This document shows, piece by piece, positions 24,823 to 33,427 of a stretch of DNA of 64,000 bases. A model generated the notes under the pieces. The model made no database searches. It was not told where the DNA came from and saw only the letters and a program-made list of their open reading frames with translations. Location: contig CACIRC010000004.1 in NCBI GenBank assembly GCA_902588895.1, forward strand, positions 1 through 64,000. Reading direction: 5' to 3'. How positions within the stretch are numbered: position 1 is the stretch's first letter; every line of letters begins with the position of its first letter. This DNA comes from an uncultured Pelagibacteraceae bacterium. Lineage in GTDB: Bacteria > Pseudomonadota > Alphaproteobacteria > Pelagibacterales > Pelagibacteraceae. The translations under genes and the position numbers were made by a program.

Positions 24823-25980
24823 TTAATTTAATATTTTTTTTATTTCTTCTAAAGTAAAAGGTTTTGGTTTCTTGCAAGTTGTCTTTATTTCTTGCGGAAT
24901 GCCTGTTTGAGAGGCTCTCATTGTTGAATCTATGATATCTAAAACATGCAAAGAAAGCTCTCCATTACATCTATGTTCTAAATTATTTTCAATTGCATAA
25001 GCCATCTCTGATAGACCAGCTCCTCTATAGTTTGCATTTGTTGGAGATTCATTTGCTCTTGAGCTTTGACTTTTAATATTAATTCTTCCTAAAGGCATCA
25101 TATCTGTTTTATGTTCACCCCAATTACCACCAGCGGTTACTGAAACAAAAGCAGATCCTCCAAACATATTTGGATCAGGAACAATAATTGATCCTTTATT
25201 ACCATAAAGCTCTATGTGGTTTCTTTGATGAGCAACCACATCAAAAGATAAAGTAATCTGTATGATGCAATCATTTTCAAATTGTATAGTTGCAAGATAA
25301 GTTGTTGGGGTTTCTACTTTAAATTTTTGATCTTTTTTTGGACCTATTCCAATTTCTCTTTCTTCAAAAACTTTTGTACATCTTCCTTGCACTTGTTTTG
25401 CTGGACCAATTAGATTTACTAATGCTGTGAGATAATATGGTCCCATATCTATTACAGGGCCCCCTTCGTTTTCAGCAAACCAAGGTTCTGGATTTGGGTG
25501 ATATGACTGAACACCTGGGAAAGCAAAAATTGCATTACCCAATTTTATTTCACCAATCACTCCATTATCAATTAGCTCCCTAGTTTTTTGAATACCTCCA
25601 CCCAAAAAAGTATCAGGTGCATTTCCAATATAAAGATTTCTTTCTTTAGCGAGCTCAACTAATTTTTTTCCATCTTCAAAATTAACAGACATAGGTTTCT
25701 CGGCATATGAATGCTTACCATTTTCTAAAGCCATTTTTGAAACTTCAAAATGTGCTCTAGGAATTGTAAGATTTAGTATTATTTCAATCTCTTTATCTTT
25801 TAAAAGTTCTTCAACAGTTACTGCTTCAATATTATAATGAATTGCACACTTTTTTGCTGCTTCCATGTTGATATCAGCACATTTAATAATCCTAATATTA
25901 TTGAAATACTCTTGAGCTCTAAAATAAGTTTCTGAAATATGGCCACAGCCTATTAAACCTACTTTAAATACCTTGTTCAT
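24823..25980 (-). CDS. Gfo/Idh/MocA family oxidoreductase
   Basis: A 385-aa dinucleotide-dependent oxidoreductase: Rossmann start GLIGCGHISETY, the AEKPMSVNFEDG catalytic-lysine motif at about residue 95, and GGPVIDMGPYY with the conserved Asp. The C-terminal domain is longer than in the other Gfo/Idh proteins here and fits the family that acts on sugars or inositol. It follows iolD by six bases, so a role as an inositol or inosose oxidoreductase is plausible but unproven. Confidence 0.88.
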   Translation of the reverse strand: MNKVFKVGLIGCGHISETYFRAQEYFNNIRIIKCADINMEAAKKCAIHYNIEAVTVEELLKDKEIEIILNLTIPRAHFEVSKMALENGKHSYAEKPMSVNFEDGKKLVELAKERNLYIGNAPDTFLGGGIQKTRELIDNGVIGEIKLGNAIFAFPGVQSYHPNPEPWFAENEGGPVIDMGPYYLTALVNLIGPAKQVQGRCTKVFEEREIGIGPKKDQKFKVETPTTYLATIQFENDCIIQITLSFDVVAHQRNHIELYGNKGSIIVPDPNMFGGSAFVSVTAGGNWGEHKTDMMPLGRINIKSQSSRANESPTNANYRGAGLSEMAYAIENNLEHRCNGELSLHVLDIIDSTMRASQTGIPQEIKTTCKKPKPFTLEEIKKILN

Positions 25981-25986
25981 AAAAGA

Positions 25987-27831
25987 CTAAATACCTTGTC
26001 TTTGTTTGCCTTTTCCTTCTTTATAAAGTTTTAAAGCTTCTTCATTTTCTTTAGTGGTTGGAATTTCTAAAGTTGGACTATCCCAAAAAGATGAACCCTC
26101 AACCCATTTATATGCATGAGTTTTAATTGATATAACATAAGTCACATCAGATGCTTTTGCTCTTTTAAACGCAGCCTCAAGATCTGATATTGATGTAACG
26201 TGTTCAGATTTTGCACCCATACTTTCTGCATGTTTTGCAAAATCTACATCAACTAAGCCAGGTGTATTAGAACTTTTTAATAAATTGTTGTATTCTTTAC
26301 CACCTTTAAATAACTGTAACCTATTAATAACTGCATAGCCTCCGTTATCACAAACAATTATAATCAATTTATTTTTTGTGATTACTGAAGAATAAATGTC
26401 AGTATTATTTAATAGATAAGATCCATCTCCTACAAAAGAAATTACCTCTTTATCTGGATTTGCCATTTTAATTCCTAAAGCTCCAGATATTTCATAACTC
26501 ATACAACTAAAACCCCATTCTGTTTCATGAGTATTAAGTTCTCTTGGTCTCCAAACTTGAATTACCTCACCTACCAAACCTCCTGCAGCAGTAACCGCAA
26601 TATCTGTTGGATCAGAATTTCTATAGATTGCGCCGATTGCCTGGACATAACTTGGGACTTCCTGATTAGTTGGAGCACTCTCTTTGTCTATATGTTCATT
26701 CCATGACTTAAGCTCAGCTTGAGATTTTTTATTCCAATCTTCTCCTGCTTTCCAATCACCTAAAGCTTGAGAAAGTTCAGTTAAAGAAACTTTTGCATCT
26801 CCAACAACTGCTCGTGCTAAATGTTTATTGGCATCATATCTTGATACATTGATAGAAACTAATTTGAAATTTTCGTTTTCAAAATTTGCCCATGATCCTG
26901 TTGTAAAATCAGCAAGCTTTGTTCCAACCGCAATAGCAAGATCAGTTTCTTTAGCTAATGTGTTTGTATTTTTTCCTCCCAGTCCTCCAATTTGACCTGC
27001 GTAATGAGAATGATCTCTCTTCATTGTTGAATAACCCATTACAGTTTGTGTAACTGGAATATTATGTTTGATTGCAAATTGACTTAATTCTTCCATTGCA
27101 TCTGAATAAAAAACTCCACCACCAGAAATTATAATTGGATTTTTAGATGACTTAATTTTTTCTGCTGCCTCTTTAATTTGAAATTCATCTGGTCTTGGTC
27201 TTCGAATTGTGTGAACTCTTTCTTGAAAAAACTCCTCTGGATAATCAAAAGTTTGGCCTTGAATATCTTGACTTAACGCAATACATGCAGGACCACAATC
27301 TGCAGGATCTAACATTGTTTGAACTGCTATTGGAAATGATTGAATTATTTGTTCAGGCCTTGTGATACGATCAAAATATCTTGTTACTGGTTTAAAAGCA
27401 TCGTTTGCAGTTGTGCTTGGGTTGTTAAAATGTTCAACTTGTTGCAATACTGGATCTGGCATTCTGTTTGCATAAGTGTCTCCAGGTAAAAATAAAATTG
27501 GTAACCTGTTACTCATAGCAACTGCAGCAGCCGTAACCATATTTGTTGCTCCAGGTCCAACAGAGGATGTTGCTACGAAAATTTGTTGTCTTCTTTTTGC
27601 TCTAGCATAGCCAATTCCTGTAAGAGCCATATTTTGTTCATGATGCCCTCTATATGTTGGAAGTTCTTTTTGATTTTCCTCTAGTGCTTGACCTAAACAA
27701 GCTACATTTCCATGTCCAAAAATTCCAAAGACACCAGGAAAGAGTGGTTCTTTTTTGCCGTTAATTAATATTTTTTGAGCAATTAAATATTTAACTATCG
27801 CATGAGCACACGTGAGAGTAATTTTTTTCAT
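25987..27831 (-). CDS. iolD: 3D-(3,5/4)-trihydroxycyclohexane-1,2-dione hydrolase IolD
   Basis: IolD is a thiamine-pyrophosphate enzyme that opens the ring of the inositol-derived dione to 5-deoxyglucuronate. The 614-aa protein has the TPP-activating Glu65 in YRGHHEQNMA, IolD-specific TSSVGPGATNMVTAAA and LPGDTYANRMPDPVLQQ blocks, and the TPP/Mg motif VGDGSYLLNN in the C-terminal third. This block pattern separates IolD from acetolactate synthases. It heads an operon with a Gfo/Idh and an SDR gene and is divergent from the aldehyde dehydrogenase gene. iolE and iolG are at 43-45 kb. Confidence 0.92.
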   Translation of the reverse strand: MKKITLTCAHAIVKYLIAQKILINGKKEPLFPGVFGIFGHGNVACLGQALEENQKELPTYRGHHEQNMALTGIGYARAKRRQQIFVATSSVGPGATNMVTAAAVAMSNRLPILFLPGDTYANRMPDPVLQQVEHFNNPSTTANDAFKPVTRYFDRITRPEQIIQSFPIAVQTMLDPADCGPACIALSQDIQGQTFDYPEEFFQERVHTIRRPRPDEFQIKEAAEKIKSSKNPIIISGGGVFYSDAMEELSQFAIKHNIPVTQTVMGYSTMKRDHSHYAGQIGGLGGKNTNTLAKETDLAIAVGTKLADFTTGSWANFENENFKLVSINVSRYDANKHLARAVVGDAKVSLTELSQALGDWKAGEDWNKKSQAELKSWNEHIDKESAPTNQEVPSYVQAIGAIYRNSDPTDIAVTAAGGLVGEVIQVWRPRELNTHETEWGFSCMSYEISGALGIKMANPDKEVISFVGDGSYLLNNTDIYSSVITKNKLIIIVCDNGGYAVINRLQLFKGGKEYNNLLKSSNTPGLVDVDFAKHAESMGAKSEHVTSISDLEAAFKRAKASDVTYVISIKTHAYKWVEGSSFWDSPTLEIPTTKENEEALKLYKEGKGKQRQGI

Positions 27832-27851
27832 AAATATGTTTATCTTTTAAT

Positions 27852-27882
27852 ATGTATAGTGTTTATATATAATTCTATTTAT
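27852..27882. promoter_or_regulatory. Candidate operator with -10 box, iolD/aldehyde dehydrogenase divergent promoter
   Basis: ATGTATAG and CTATTTAT form an imperfect dyad with a 15-base spacer that encloses a TATAAT (27868-27873) on the plus strand. The same arrangement, with arms ATGT(C)TATAG and CTATACAT, occurs at 32426-32459. The 92-base divergent gap has no other feature I can support. Confidence 0.45.
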
Positions 27883-27923
27883 AAATTAAAAAACCTAATT
27901 AAGTAAACTTAAAAATAAATTCT

Positions 27924-29366
27924 ATGTACGAAAAATTTGGACAATTCATTGATGGTAAATGGCAACAAGCTGAAAAAAAAGAAACTTATGATGTAATTAA
28001 CCCTGCAACTGAAGAAGTGATTGGAAAAGCATCGAAAGCTTCATCTATTGAAGTACAAAAAGCATTAAAGTCTGCAGAGAAAGGTTTAGAAATTTGGAAA
28101 AATACTGCACCATGGCAAAGAGCCTATGTGCTAAGAAAAATTGCTGATCTAATGAGAGAAAAAAAAGATGTTATTGCAAAATGGTTAACTCTTGAAGTTG
28201 GAAAACCTCTTACAGAAGCAGTTGGTGAAGTTGGTGGTGGAGCTGATATTTTTGAGTGGAATGCTGAAGAAACAAAAAGAATTTATGGTCAAACACAACA
28301 AAGTAGATTTCCAGATACTAGAGTTCATGTTTATTATCAACCCGTGGGAGTTGTTGCAGCTTTAGTTCCATGGAATTTTCCAATAGTTTTAGCGTCTAGA
28401 AAAATTTCTACTGCATTAGCAGCGGGATGTTCAGTAATTTGTAAACCCGACGTAATTACTCCTGGTGCTGTGATGGAATTAGTAAACATTTGCAAAGAGG
28501 CTGGAGTACCAGATGGAGTTGTAAGTCTTTTGTCAGGTGATCCTGCTGAAATATCAAATGAATTAATGGAATCTGATATAATAAAAAAAGTTTCAGTTAC
28601 CGGATCAACTAGAGTTGGTAAAATTATTTTAAAAAAAGCAGCTGATAAAGTTCAAAGAGTTACTATGGAGCTTAGCGGACACTCACCTTTTATTGTGTGT
28701 GAAGATGTGGATATGAACAAGGTAGCTGATATAGCTATAACCGGTAAATTTAGAAATAACGGTCAAGTCTGTATTTCACCAAATAGATTTTATATACAAG
28801 AAAATAGAAAAGATGAGTTTGTTGATGCTTTTATAGAAAGAGCAAAAAAATTAAAAATTGGAAACGGTATGGATAAAGGTGTGGATCTAGGACCTTTAAC
28901 TACTGCTAAGAGATTAGAAGAAATAGAAAAACTAGTTGAAACTACCAAAAAAGAAGGAGCTAAAGTGTTAATGGGAGGACAAAAACCTTCTGGTTTCAAT
29001 AAAGGATATTATTATGAACCTACAGTTTTTGATGATGTAAAAGATAATTTTACAATAATGAAAGAAGAACCTTTTGGTCCACTAGTTCCAATTTTAACTT
29101 TTAAAACTTTTGATGAAGTAATTGAAAGAGCAAATGATAATGACTTAGGATTATGTAGTTACCTTTACACTAATTCTATGGATAAAGCTCATATTGGATC
29201 TGAAAAGCTAGAGTCTGGTTGTGTTGCGGTTAATACTGGTGTTGTTGCTATTGCCGAAGCTCCTTTTGGAGGAATAAAGCAAACTGGTTATGGTCGTGAA
29301 GGTGGTTCTGGCGCAATAAAAGATTATCTAAATGTGAAATACACTCACATGGGATTAAAAATCTAG
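27924..29366 (+). CDS. NAD(P)-dependent aldehyde dehydrogenase
   Basis: A 480-aa aldehyde dehydrogenase of the succinate-semialdehyde/lactaldehyde type. The catalytic residues are present: Asn151 in VPWNFP, Lys174 in CKPDVITP, Glu249 in MELSGHSP (usually ELGGK/HSP), and nucleophile Cys283 in NNGQVCISPNR. It oxidises an aldehyde to an acid. It is followed after three bases by an HpcH/HpaI aldolase gene, so it may process the semialdehyde that the aldolase produces. Confidence 0.93.
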   Translation: MYEKFGQFIDGKWQQAEKKETYDVINPATEEVIGKASKASSIEVQKALKSAEKGLEIWKNTAPWQRAYVLRKIADLMREKKDVIAKWLTLEVGKPLTEAVGEVGGGADIFEWNAEETKRIYGQTQQSRFPDTRVHVYYQPVGVVAALVPWNFPIVLASRKISTALAAGCSVICKPDVITPGAVMELVNICKEAGVPDGVVSLLSGDPAEISNELMESDIIKKVSVTGSTRVGKIILKKAADKVQRVTMELSGHSPFIVCEDVDMNKVADIAITGKFRNNGQVCISPNRFYIQENRKDEFVDAFIERAKKLKIGNGMDKGVDLGPLTTAKRLEEIEKLVETTKKEGAKVLMGGQKPSGFNKGYYYEPTVFDDVKDNFTIMKEEPFGPLVPILTFKTFDEVIERANDNDLGLCSYLYTNSMDKAHIGSEKLESGCVAVNTGVVAIAEAPFGGIKQTGYGREGGSGAIKDYLNVKYTHMGLKI

Positions 29367-29369
29367 AAA

Positions 29370-30164
29370 ATGAGAAAAAATAAAATCAAACAAATGATGA
29401 AGGAAGGAAAAACTGTAATTAATGGTTGGTGTGCAATACCCAGCAGTGTCTCAATCGAAGGAATGTCCGGTCAAGGCTGGGATTCTCTAACAATTGATAT
29501 GCAGCACGGATTAATAGATTACAGTAATGCACTTCCTATGCTTCAAACAATATCTGCAACAAATGTAACACCTTTGGCTAGAGTTAATTGGAATGAACCA
29601 GGTCAAATAATGAAAATTTTAGACGCCGGTTGCTATGGTATTATTTGTCCAATGGTAAGTAATAAAAAACAAGCAGAAAATTTTGTACAAGCGTGCATGT
29701 ATCCTCCCGAAGGCTACAGAAGTTTTGGTCCTATTAGAGGATTAATATATGGAGGCTCTGATTATGCTGATCATGCTAACGATGAAATATTAAAATTAGC
29801 AATGATAGAAACTAAAGAATCTTTAGAAAAACTTGATGAAATTATGTCAACTCCTGGGTTAGATGGTATATATATTGGACCTGCAGATTTAAGTTTAGCG
29901 TTAAATGAAAAACCAGGTTTTGACAGGTCTGAAAATACAAAGGCTTATTCAGAAATTTTAAAAATTTTAGAGCATGCTAAAAAAAATAAAATTTTTGCAG
30001 GTATACATTGTGGCACAACTGAATACTCATTAAAAATGGTAGAAAAAGGGTTTAATTTTGTAACAATTGCGTCTGACTTACGAATTCTAAATTCTAAAGG
30101 AAAATCGATAGTAGATGAAATGAAAGGTTCGGACAGTAAAAAAGAGGTTTCCTCTACTTACTAA
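29370..30164 (+). CDS. HpcH/HpaI family class II aldolase
   Basis: A 264-aa TIM-barrel aldolase that splits 4-hydroxy-2-oxo acids, usually into pyruvate and an aldehyde. Visible family blocks are DMQHGLIDY near residue 44, LARVNW with the conserved Arg, the Gly-rich DAGCYGIICPMVS segment, MIETKESLEKLDEI (metal-binding Glu), and GLDGIYIGPADLSLAL (metal-side Asp). It probably works with the aldehyde dehydrogenase encoded just upstream. It overlaps the convergent PanB-like gene by four bases. Confidence 0.92.
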   Translation: MRKNKIKQMMKEGKTVINGWCAIPSSVSIEGMSGQGWDSLTIDMQHGLIDYSNALPMLQTISATNVTPLARVNWNEPGQIMKILDAGCYGIICPMVSNKKQAENFVQACMYPPEGYRSFGPIRGLIYGGSDYADHANDEILKLAMIETKESLEKLDEIMSTPGLDGIYIGPADLSLALNEKPGFDRSENTKAYSEILKILEHAKKNKIFAGIHCGTTEYSLKMVEKGFNFVTIASDLRILNSKGKSIVDEMKGSDSKKEVSSTY

Positions 30165-30976
30165 TCGAGTTGACCTAAAAATTCCTCAAATTGTTTTTTT
30201 TCTAAATTAGAAGATTGTTTTTTTCCTGGAAATTTTCCATTCATTGAATCTTTTTTAAAAGCCTTAAGAGCTTTTACTCTTTCTATTTTTATTTCATTTC
30301 TAAGTCTTAATAAATTCCCATATGCTTTTGAATGTCTTGGGAGATTTTCTGCATCACCACAGATATCTTCCATAAATAAATATATTACATCAGCGTTTTT
30401 ACCTGAACCTAATGAAACAGTGACTATTTCTGTACGCTTTGAAATTTCACCCATTACATTTTCTGGTATTACCTCACACTCTGCCGAAAAAGCACCCGCA
30501 TCTTCTAATCTTTTAAACTTTTGAAAAAGTTCGTACGCTTCATCAGCAGTTTTGCCCACTGCTCTCAAGCCACCAATCCAAGTAGATTTTCTTGGAACTA
30601 AACCTAAATGCCCCATTACTGGAACATCTTCCTTAGCCAGCATTTCAACTATGTCCATACTTCTTGGTGTCATAACTGCATCCGCACCATTCTCTAATGC
30701 TTTAAAAGCTCCACGCATAATATCTTCTGCAGTTACAAACTCATTCAATACCAAAGCAGCTGTTAAAAATAAATTTTTTGAACCTTCTCTTACAGGAATT
30801 ACATTTTTTGCATTTGATATAATCATATCAAAGCCTGCTTTTTCAGCTGCTTCGGCTTCTTCAACACTATTCGCTGTAACTTGTGTAAATTTTCTTTTTC
30901 CTTTTGCTGCTTTTAAATCCCCAACAGTCAAAGTTCGTTTTGCCGGTTTAGCAGCCCAAGTATAGATATTCTTCAT
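30161..30976 (-). CDS. PanB-like TIM-barrel protein without the metal ligands
   Basis: The 271-aa protein is homologous to ketopantoate hydroxymethyltransferase (PanB): the middle block VPVMGHLGLVPRKSTW followed by a Gly-Gly and a VGKTADEA stretch, plus AECEVIPE at the catalytic Glu position, are clear. The PanB magnesium ligands are not: the VGDSLGM loop is replaced by ISNAKNV, the next Asp position has a hydrophobic residue, and the KIEGG loop is MTPRS. A different reaction in this fold (perhaps a lyase or hydratase) is likely. It is translationally coupled (four-base overlap) to the regulator gene upstream. Confidence 0.75.
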   Translation of the reverse strand: MKNIYTWAAKPAKRTLTVGDLKAAKGKRKFTQVTANSVEEAEAAEKAGFDMIISNAKNVIPVREGSKNLFLTAALVLNEFVTAEDIMRGAFKALENGADAVMTPRSMDIVEMLAKEDVPVMGHLGLVPRKSTWIGGLRAVGKTADEAYELFQKFKRLEDAGAFSAECEVIPENVMGEISKRTEIVTVSLGSGKNADVIYLFMEDICGDAENLPRHSKAYGNLLRLRNEIKIERVKALKAFKKDSMNGKFPGKKQSSNLEKKQFEEFLGQLD

Positions 30977-31389
30977 TTAATTCCTTTATATAGAATATCT
31001 CTCCTATCAATAAATTCCTCAAAGGTTTTAATGGTAATTACTGAAGGTAAAATAAATATAGATCTTTTGTCTCTCTCGTTTCTTATAATTCTAAAATAAC
31101 CTTTTTTAATTGCTGTATCGATATAAACGTTCGAGGTCAAATATGATTTCTCGATTACTTTAAGTAATTGATTTTTAGTAATTGATTTATTTTTATAATA
31201 AGCAAGCATAACCATATGCAACATTATCCAATGTTGTGGGGTTAAGGAAAACCAATTCAATAATTCATTAGCTAATCTTCCTTCAAAATCTCCAAGTGAT
31301 ATTTCTGCTAATTGAATTCTTTTTTGAGTAAGTTTTGGAATTTTTTTTTGTTCTTCAAAGTGCTTAGGATACTTGAACTGTCTTTTCAT
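30973..31389 (-). CDS. Winged-helix (MarR-like) transcriptional regulator
   Basis: A 138-aa protein with a MarR-like layout: helix 1 LAEISLGDFEGRLANELL, then LTPQHWIMLHMVMLAYY, a helix-turn-helix (SITKNQLLKVIEKSYLTSNVYIDTAIKKG) and a wing with RNERDKRSIFIL that has the usual Asp-Lys-Arg at its tip. It is between the DUF1907 gene (27 bases upstream) and the PanB-like gene (four-base overlap), so it probably regulates this cluster; candidate sites are the dyads at 27852-27882 and 32426-32459. Confidence 0.78.
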   Translation of the reverse strand: MKRQFKYPKHFEEQKKIPKLTQKRIQLAEISLGDFEGRLANELLNWFSLTPQHWIMLHMVMLAYYKNKSITKNQLLKVIEKSYLTSNVYIDTAIKKGYFRIIRNERDKRSIFILPSVITIKTFEEFIDRRDILYKGIK

Positions 31390-31416
31390 TTAAATAAATT
31401 TAAACTCATTGAGTTT

Positions 31417-32394
31417 TTATTCAATACTATTTTTACTTAATAGTTCTTTATAAATGTTATTAACTCTATGTACTTCTGTAGCGGTATTAAAATAACCTTC
31501 ATATTCTATTTCATCAGGTGATACATCAAAATGATAATGTCCTGCATCCCTTTCATGTTCGTAAGAATGAAAATGAGTATGTTCACCAGACTCTCTTAGA
31601 TTTAATTCTCCTCCAGTAGGATCACCAGTCCAAAGAACAGTATAACATTGTAATTTTGGTCCAACTGGTTCATAAAATTGAAGAAAATCTTTTACACATT
31701 TCATTTGTTTTGGATCGTAATACTCGTGTTTAATATCTTTATAATCAGGTTGCACATGCGATCTTATTTTTCCATTTAATACTCTAAATACGCCAGCAAG
31801 AGACAAATGTTCATTATCTTTAATTTTCAAATTTTTTGATAAAGAAGACCTCATTGCTTGAGGCAAAGAACCTTGTTCACCATTTCTACCTTTGATTTTT
31901 ATTTTAATAACTTTTCCCTGTTTACCATCTGTATAATAAATATTTCCAAGTCCACCATGTTTTTTTGCAGAATACTTTTCAACAATACATTTTTTGTCTG
32001 GACTTACTCTTGCTATTATTGATTTAGACTCATCAGTTATTAAGTTTTCATTAATAACTAATTCTCCACAATGACCATCCAAACATGACATTGCACCTGA
32101 TCCAGCTCCTAAAGCATAAGATTTTTCAGAATCAATCATTTTAGATATTTCTTCATAGTCAAATTCTGCACCAATAAATTTTGGATCATGCATATAAGGC
32201 TCTCCACCAACATCTATTATTTTTTGATTTCCACTTATTCCTTCAGATGGACAATCCCAATCTCTAAGATTAGGGCAATCTACCACTTCTACTTCAACGT
32301 TTTTGAAATTTTCAGACAATCCTTTTCTCAATGCATCTGAAATATCTTTTAATGAATAATCTTTAAAAGTTCCTTTTTCTATTTTTAATTGCAT
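31417..32394 (-). CDS. DUF1907 ester hydrolase family protein (C11orf54/PTD012-like)
   Basis: A 325-aa protein of the DUF1907 family, known mainly from the human zinc protein C11orf54 (PTD012), which has reported ester-hydrolase activity. Family blocks seen: EVEVVDCPNLRDW near residue 35, ISGNQKIIDVGGEPY, ALGAGSG, and the zinc site EHTHFHSYEHERDAGHYHFD, with His272, His274 and His286 as likely ligands, followed by SPDEIEYEGYF. It heads the regulator/PanB-like operon. The bacterial substrate is unknown; lactone or ester hydrolysis would fit a sugar-acid pathway. Confidence 0.87.
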   Translation of the reverse strand: MQLKIEKGTFKDYSLKDISDALRKGLSENFKNVEVEVVDCPNLRDWDCPSEGISGNQKIIDVGGEPYMHDPKFIGAEFDYEEISKMIDSEKSYALGAGSGAMSCLDGHCGELVINENLITDESKSIIARVSPDKKCIVEKYSAKKHGGLGNIYYTDGKQGKVIKIKIKGRNGEQGSLPQAMRSSLSKNLKIKDNEHLSLAGVFRVLNGKIRSHVQPDYKDIKHEYYDPKQMKCVKDFLQFYEPVGPKLQCYTVLWTGDPTGGELNLRESGEHTHFHSYEHERDAGHYHFDVSPDEIEYEGYFNTATEVHRVNNIYKELLSKNSIE

Positions 32395-32425
32395 GAGATT
32401 AGTAAGCTATAATTTATTTTGCATA

Positions 32426-32459
32426 ATGTCTATAGATAATATATATAATTTCTATACAT
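32426..32459. promoter_or_regulatory. Candidate operator with -10 box, DUF1907/PanE-like divergent promoter
   Basis: Arms ATGTCTATAG (32426-32435) and CTATACAT (32452-32459) form a dyad with a 16-base AT spacer containing TATAAT (32444-32449). Its twin lies at 27852-27882. The regulator gene at 30973-31389 sits between the two and is in the operon that one of them would control. Confidence 0.5.
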
Positions 32460-32482
32460 AAATAATTTGAAATAAGGTAACG

Positions 32483-33427
32483 ATGATTAACAAAGATTTG
32501 AAAGTAGCTGTCCTTGGTGCAGGAGCGATGGGTTGCTTGTTTGGCGGTTTGCTTGCAGAAAAAGGTTTAAATGTAATTTTAATTGATGTTTGGAAAGAGC
32601 ATGTAGATGCAATTAATAAAGATGGTTTAAAAATGGATGGACATGGCGGTGATCGAGTAATAAAAGTTAAAGCCACTTCAGATCCATCCTCGTTAGATAA
32701 AGTAGATGCTGTAATAGTTATGTGTAAAGCTACAGCTTTAGAGCCAGCATTAAACAGTATTAAAAATATCATAGGAGATAAAACAGTATTCATGTCTTTT
32801 CAAAATGGTATTGGTCATGAAGCAATTATTCAAGGTATTGTTGGTAATGAAAAAGTAATTGGTGGAACAACTACTCAAGCTTCAAACATTTTAGGACCAG
32901 GTCATATTATGAATCATGGTTCGTTACCATCTTGGATTGGTGAGTACGAGGGAGGAATTACTGATAGAATTAAAGAAATAGCAGATACTTTTACAGCACA
33001 TAATCTTGAAATGATTGCTGCAGAAGATGTAAAGAAAAGAAAATGGATGAAGCTTTTTGCTTTAACAGCAATTGGACCATTATCTGCAATTTTTGATCTT
33101 CATCATACTGATTTATACATAAATAATAAAGCAAACGAAGTATCTCGAGGATTGGGTAAAGAAATAATTTTAGAAACTAGGGAAGTTGCACTTGCTGATG
33201 GTGTAAATGTGTCTGAAGATGAATGCTTATTTATGTTTAATAAAATTGTAGATTCAATGCAAACTAACAAGTCATCTATGGCTTTTGACGTTCAATACAA
33301 AAGAAAAACTGAAATAGATTTTATTAGTGGTGCAGTTTCAAAAATAGGTAAAAAACATGGTGTAAAAACACCTTTAAATGATCTTATGTATAAAATGATT
33401 AAAGTGAAAGAAGGTATGTACAGCTAA
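32483..33427 (+). CDS. 2-dehydropantoate 2-reductase family protein (PanE/ApbA-like)
   Basis: A 314-aa NADPH-dependent reductase: the Rossmann loop VAVLGAGAMGCLFGG, the FQNGIGHEA active-site region with conserved Asn, and KKRKWMKLFALTAIGP with the catalytic Lys about residue 180. Enzymes in this family reduce 2-oxo acids such as ketopantoate. Here the gene starts an operon of oxygenases and a 2-hydroxyacid dehydrogenase, and a PanB-like gene lies divergently, so a catabolic role is more likely than pantothenate synthesis. Confidence 0.86.
   Translation: MINKDLKVAVLGAGAMGCLFGGLLAEKGLNVILIDVWKEHVDAINKDGLKMDGHGGDRVIKVKATSDPSSLDKVDAVIVMCKATALEPALNSIKNIIGDKTVFMSFQNGIGHEAIIQGIVGNEKVIGGTTTQASNILGPGHIMNHGSLPSWIGEYEGGITDRIKEIADTFTAHNLEMIAAEDVKKRKWMKLFALTAIGPLSAIFDLHHTDLYINNKANEVSRGLGKEIILETREVALADGVNVSEDECLFMFNKIVDSMQTNKSSMAFDVQYKRKTEIDFISGAVSKIGKKHGVKTPLNDLMYKMIKVKEGMYS

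Noticed and set aside
30552-30965. 137-aa plus-strand frame inside the PanB-like gene
   Set aside because: It is antisense to a clear conserved protein, has no ribosome site and a Ser/Thr/Pro-rich shadow composition.
30161-33427. Pantothenate biosynthesis (panB and panE)
   Set aside because: The PanB-like protein lacks the metal ligands, panC is absent and the setting is catabolic with a regulator, so the standard pathway is not supported.
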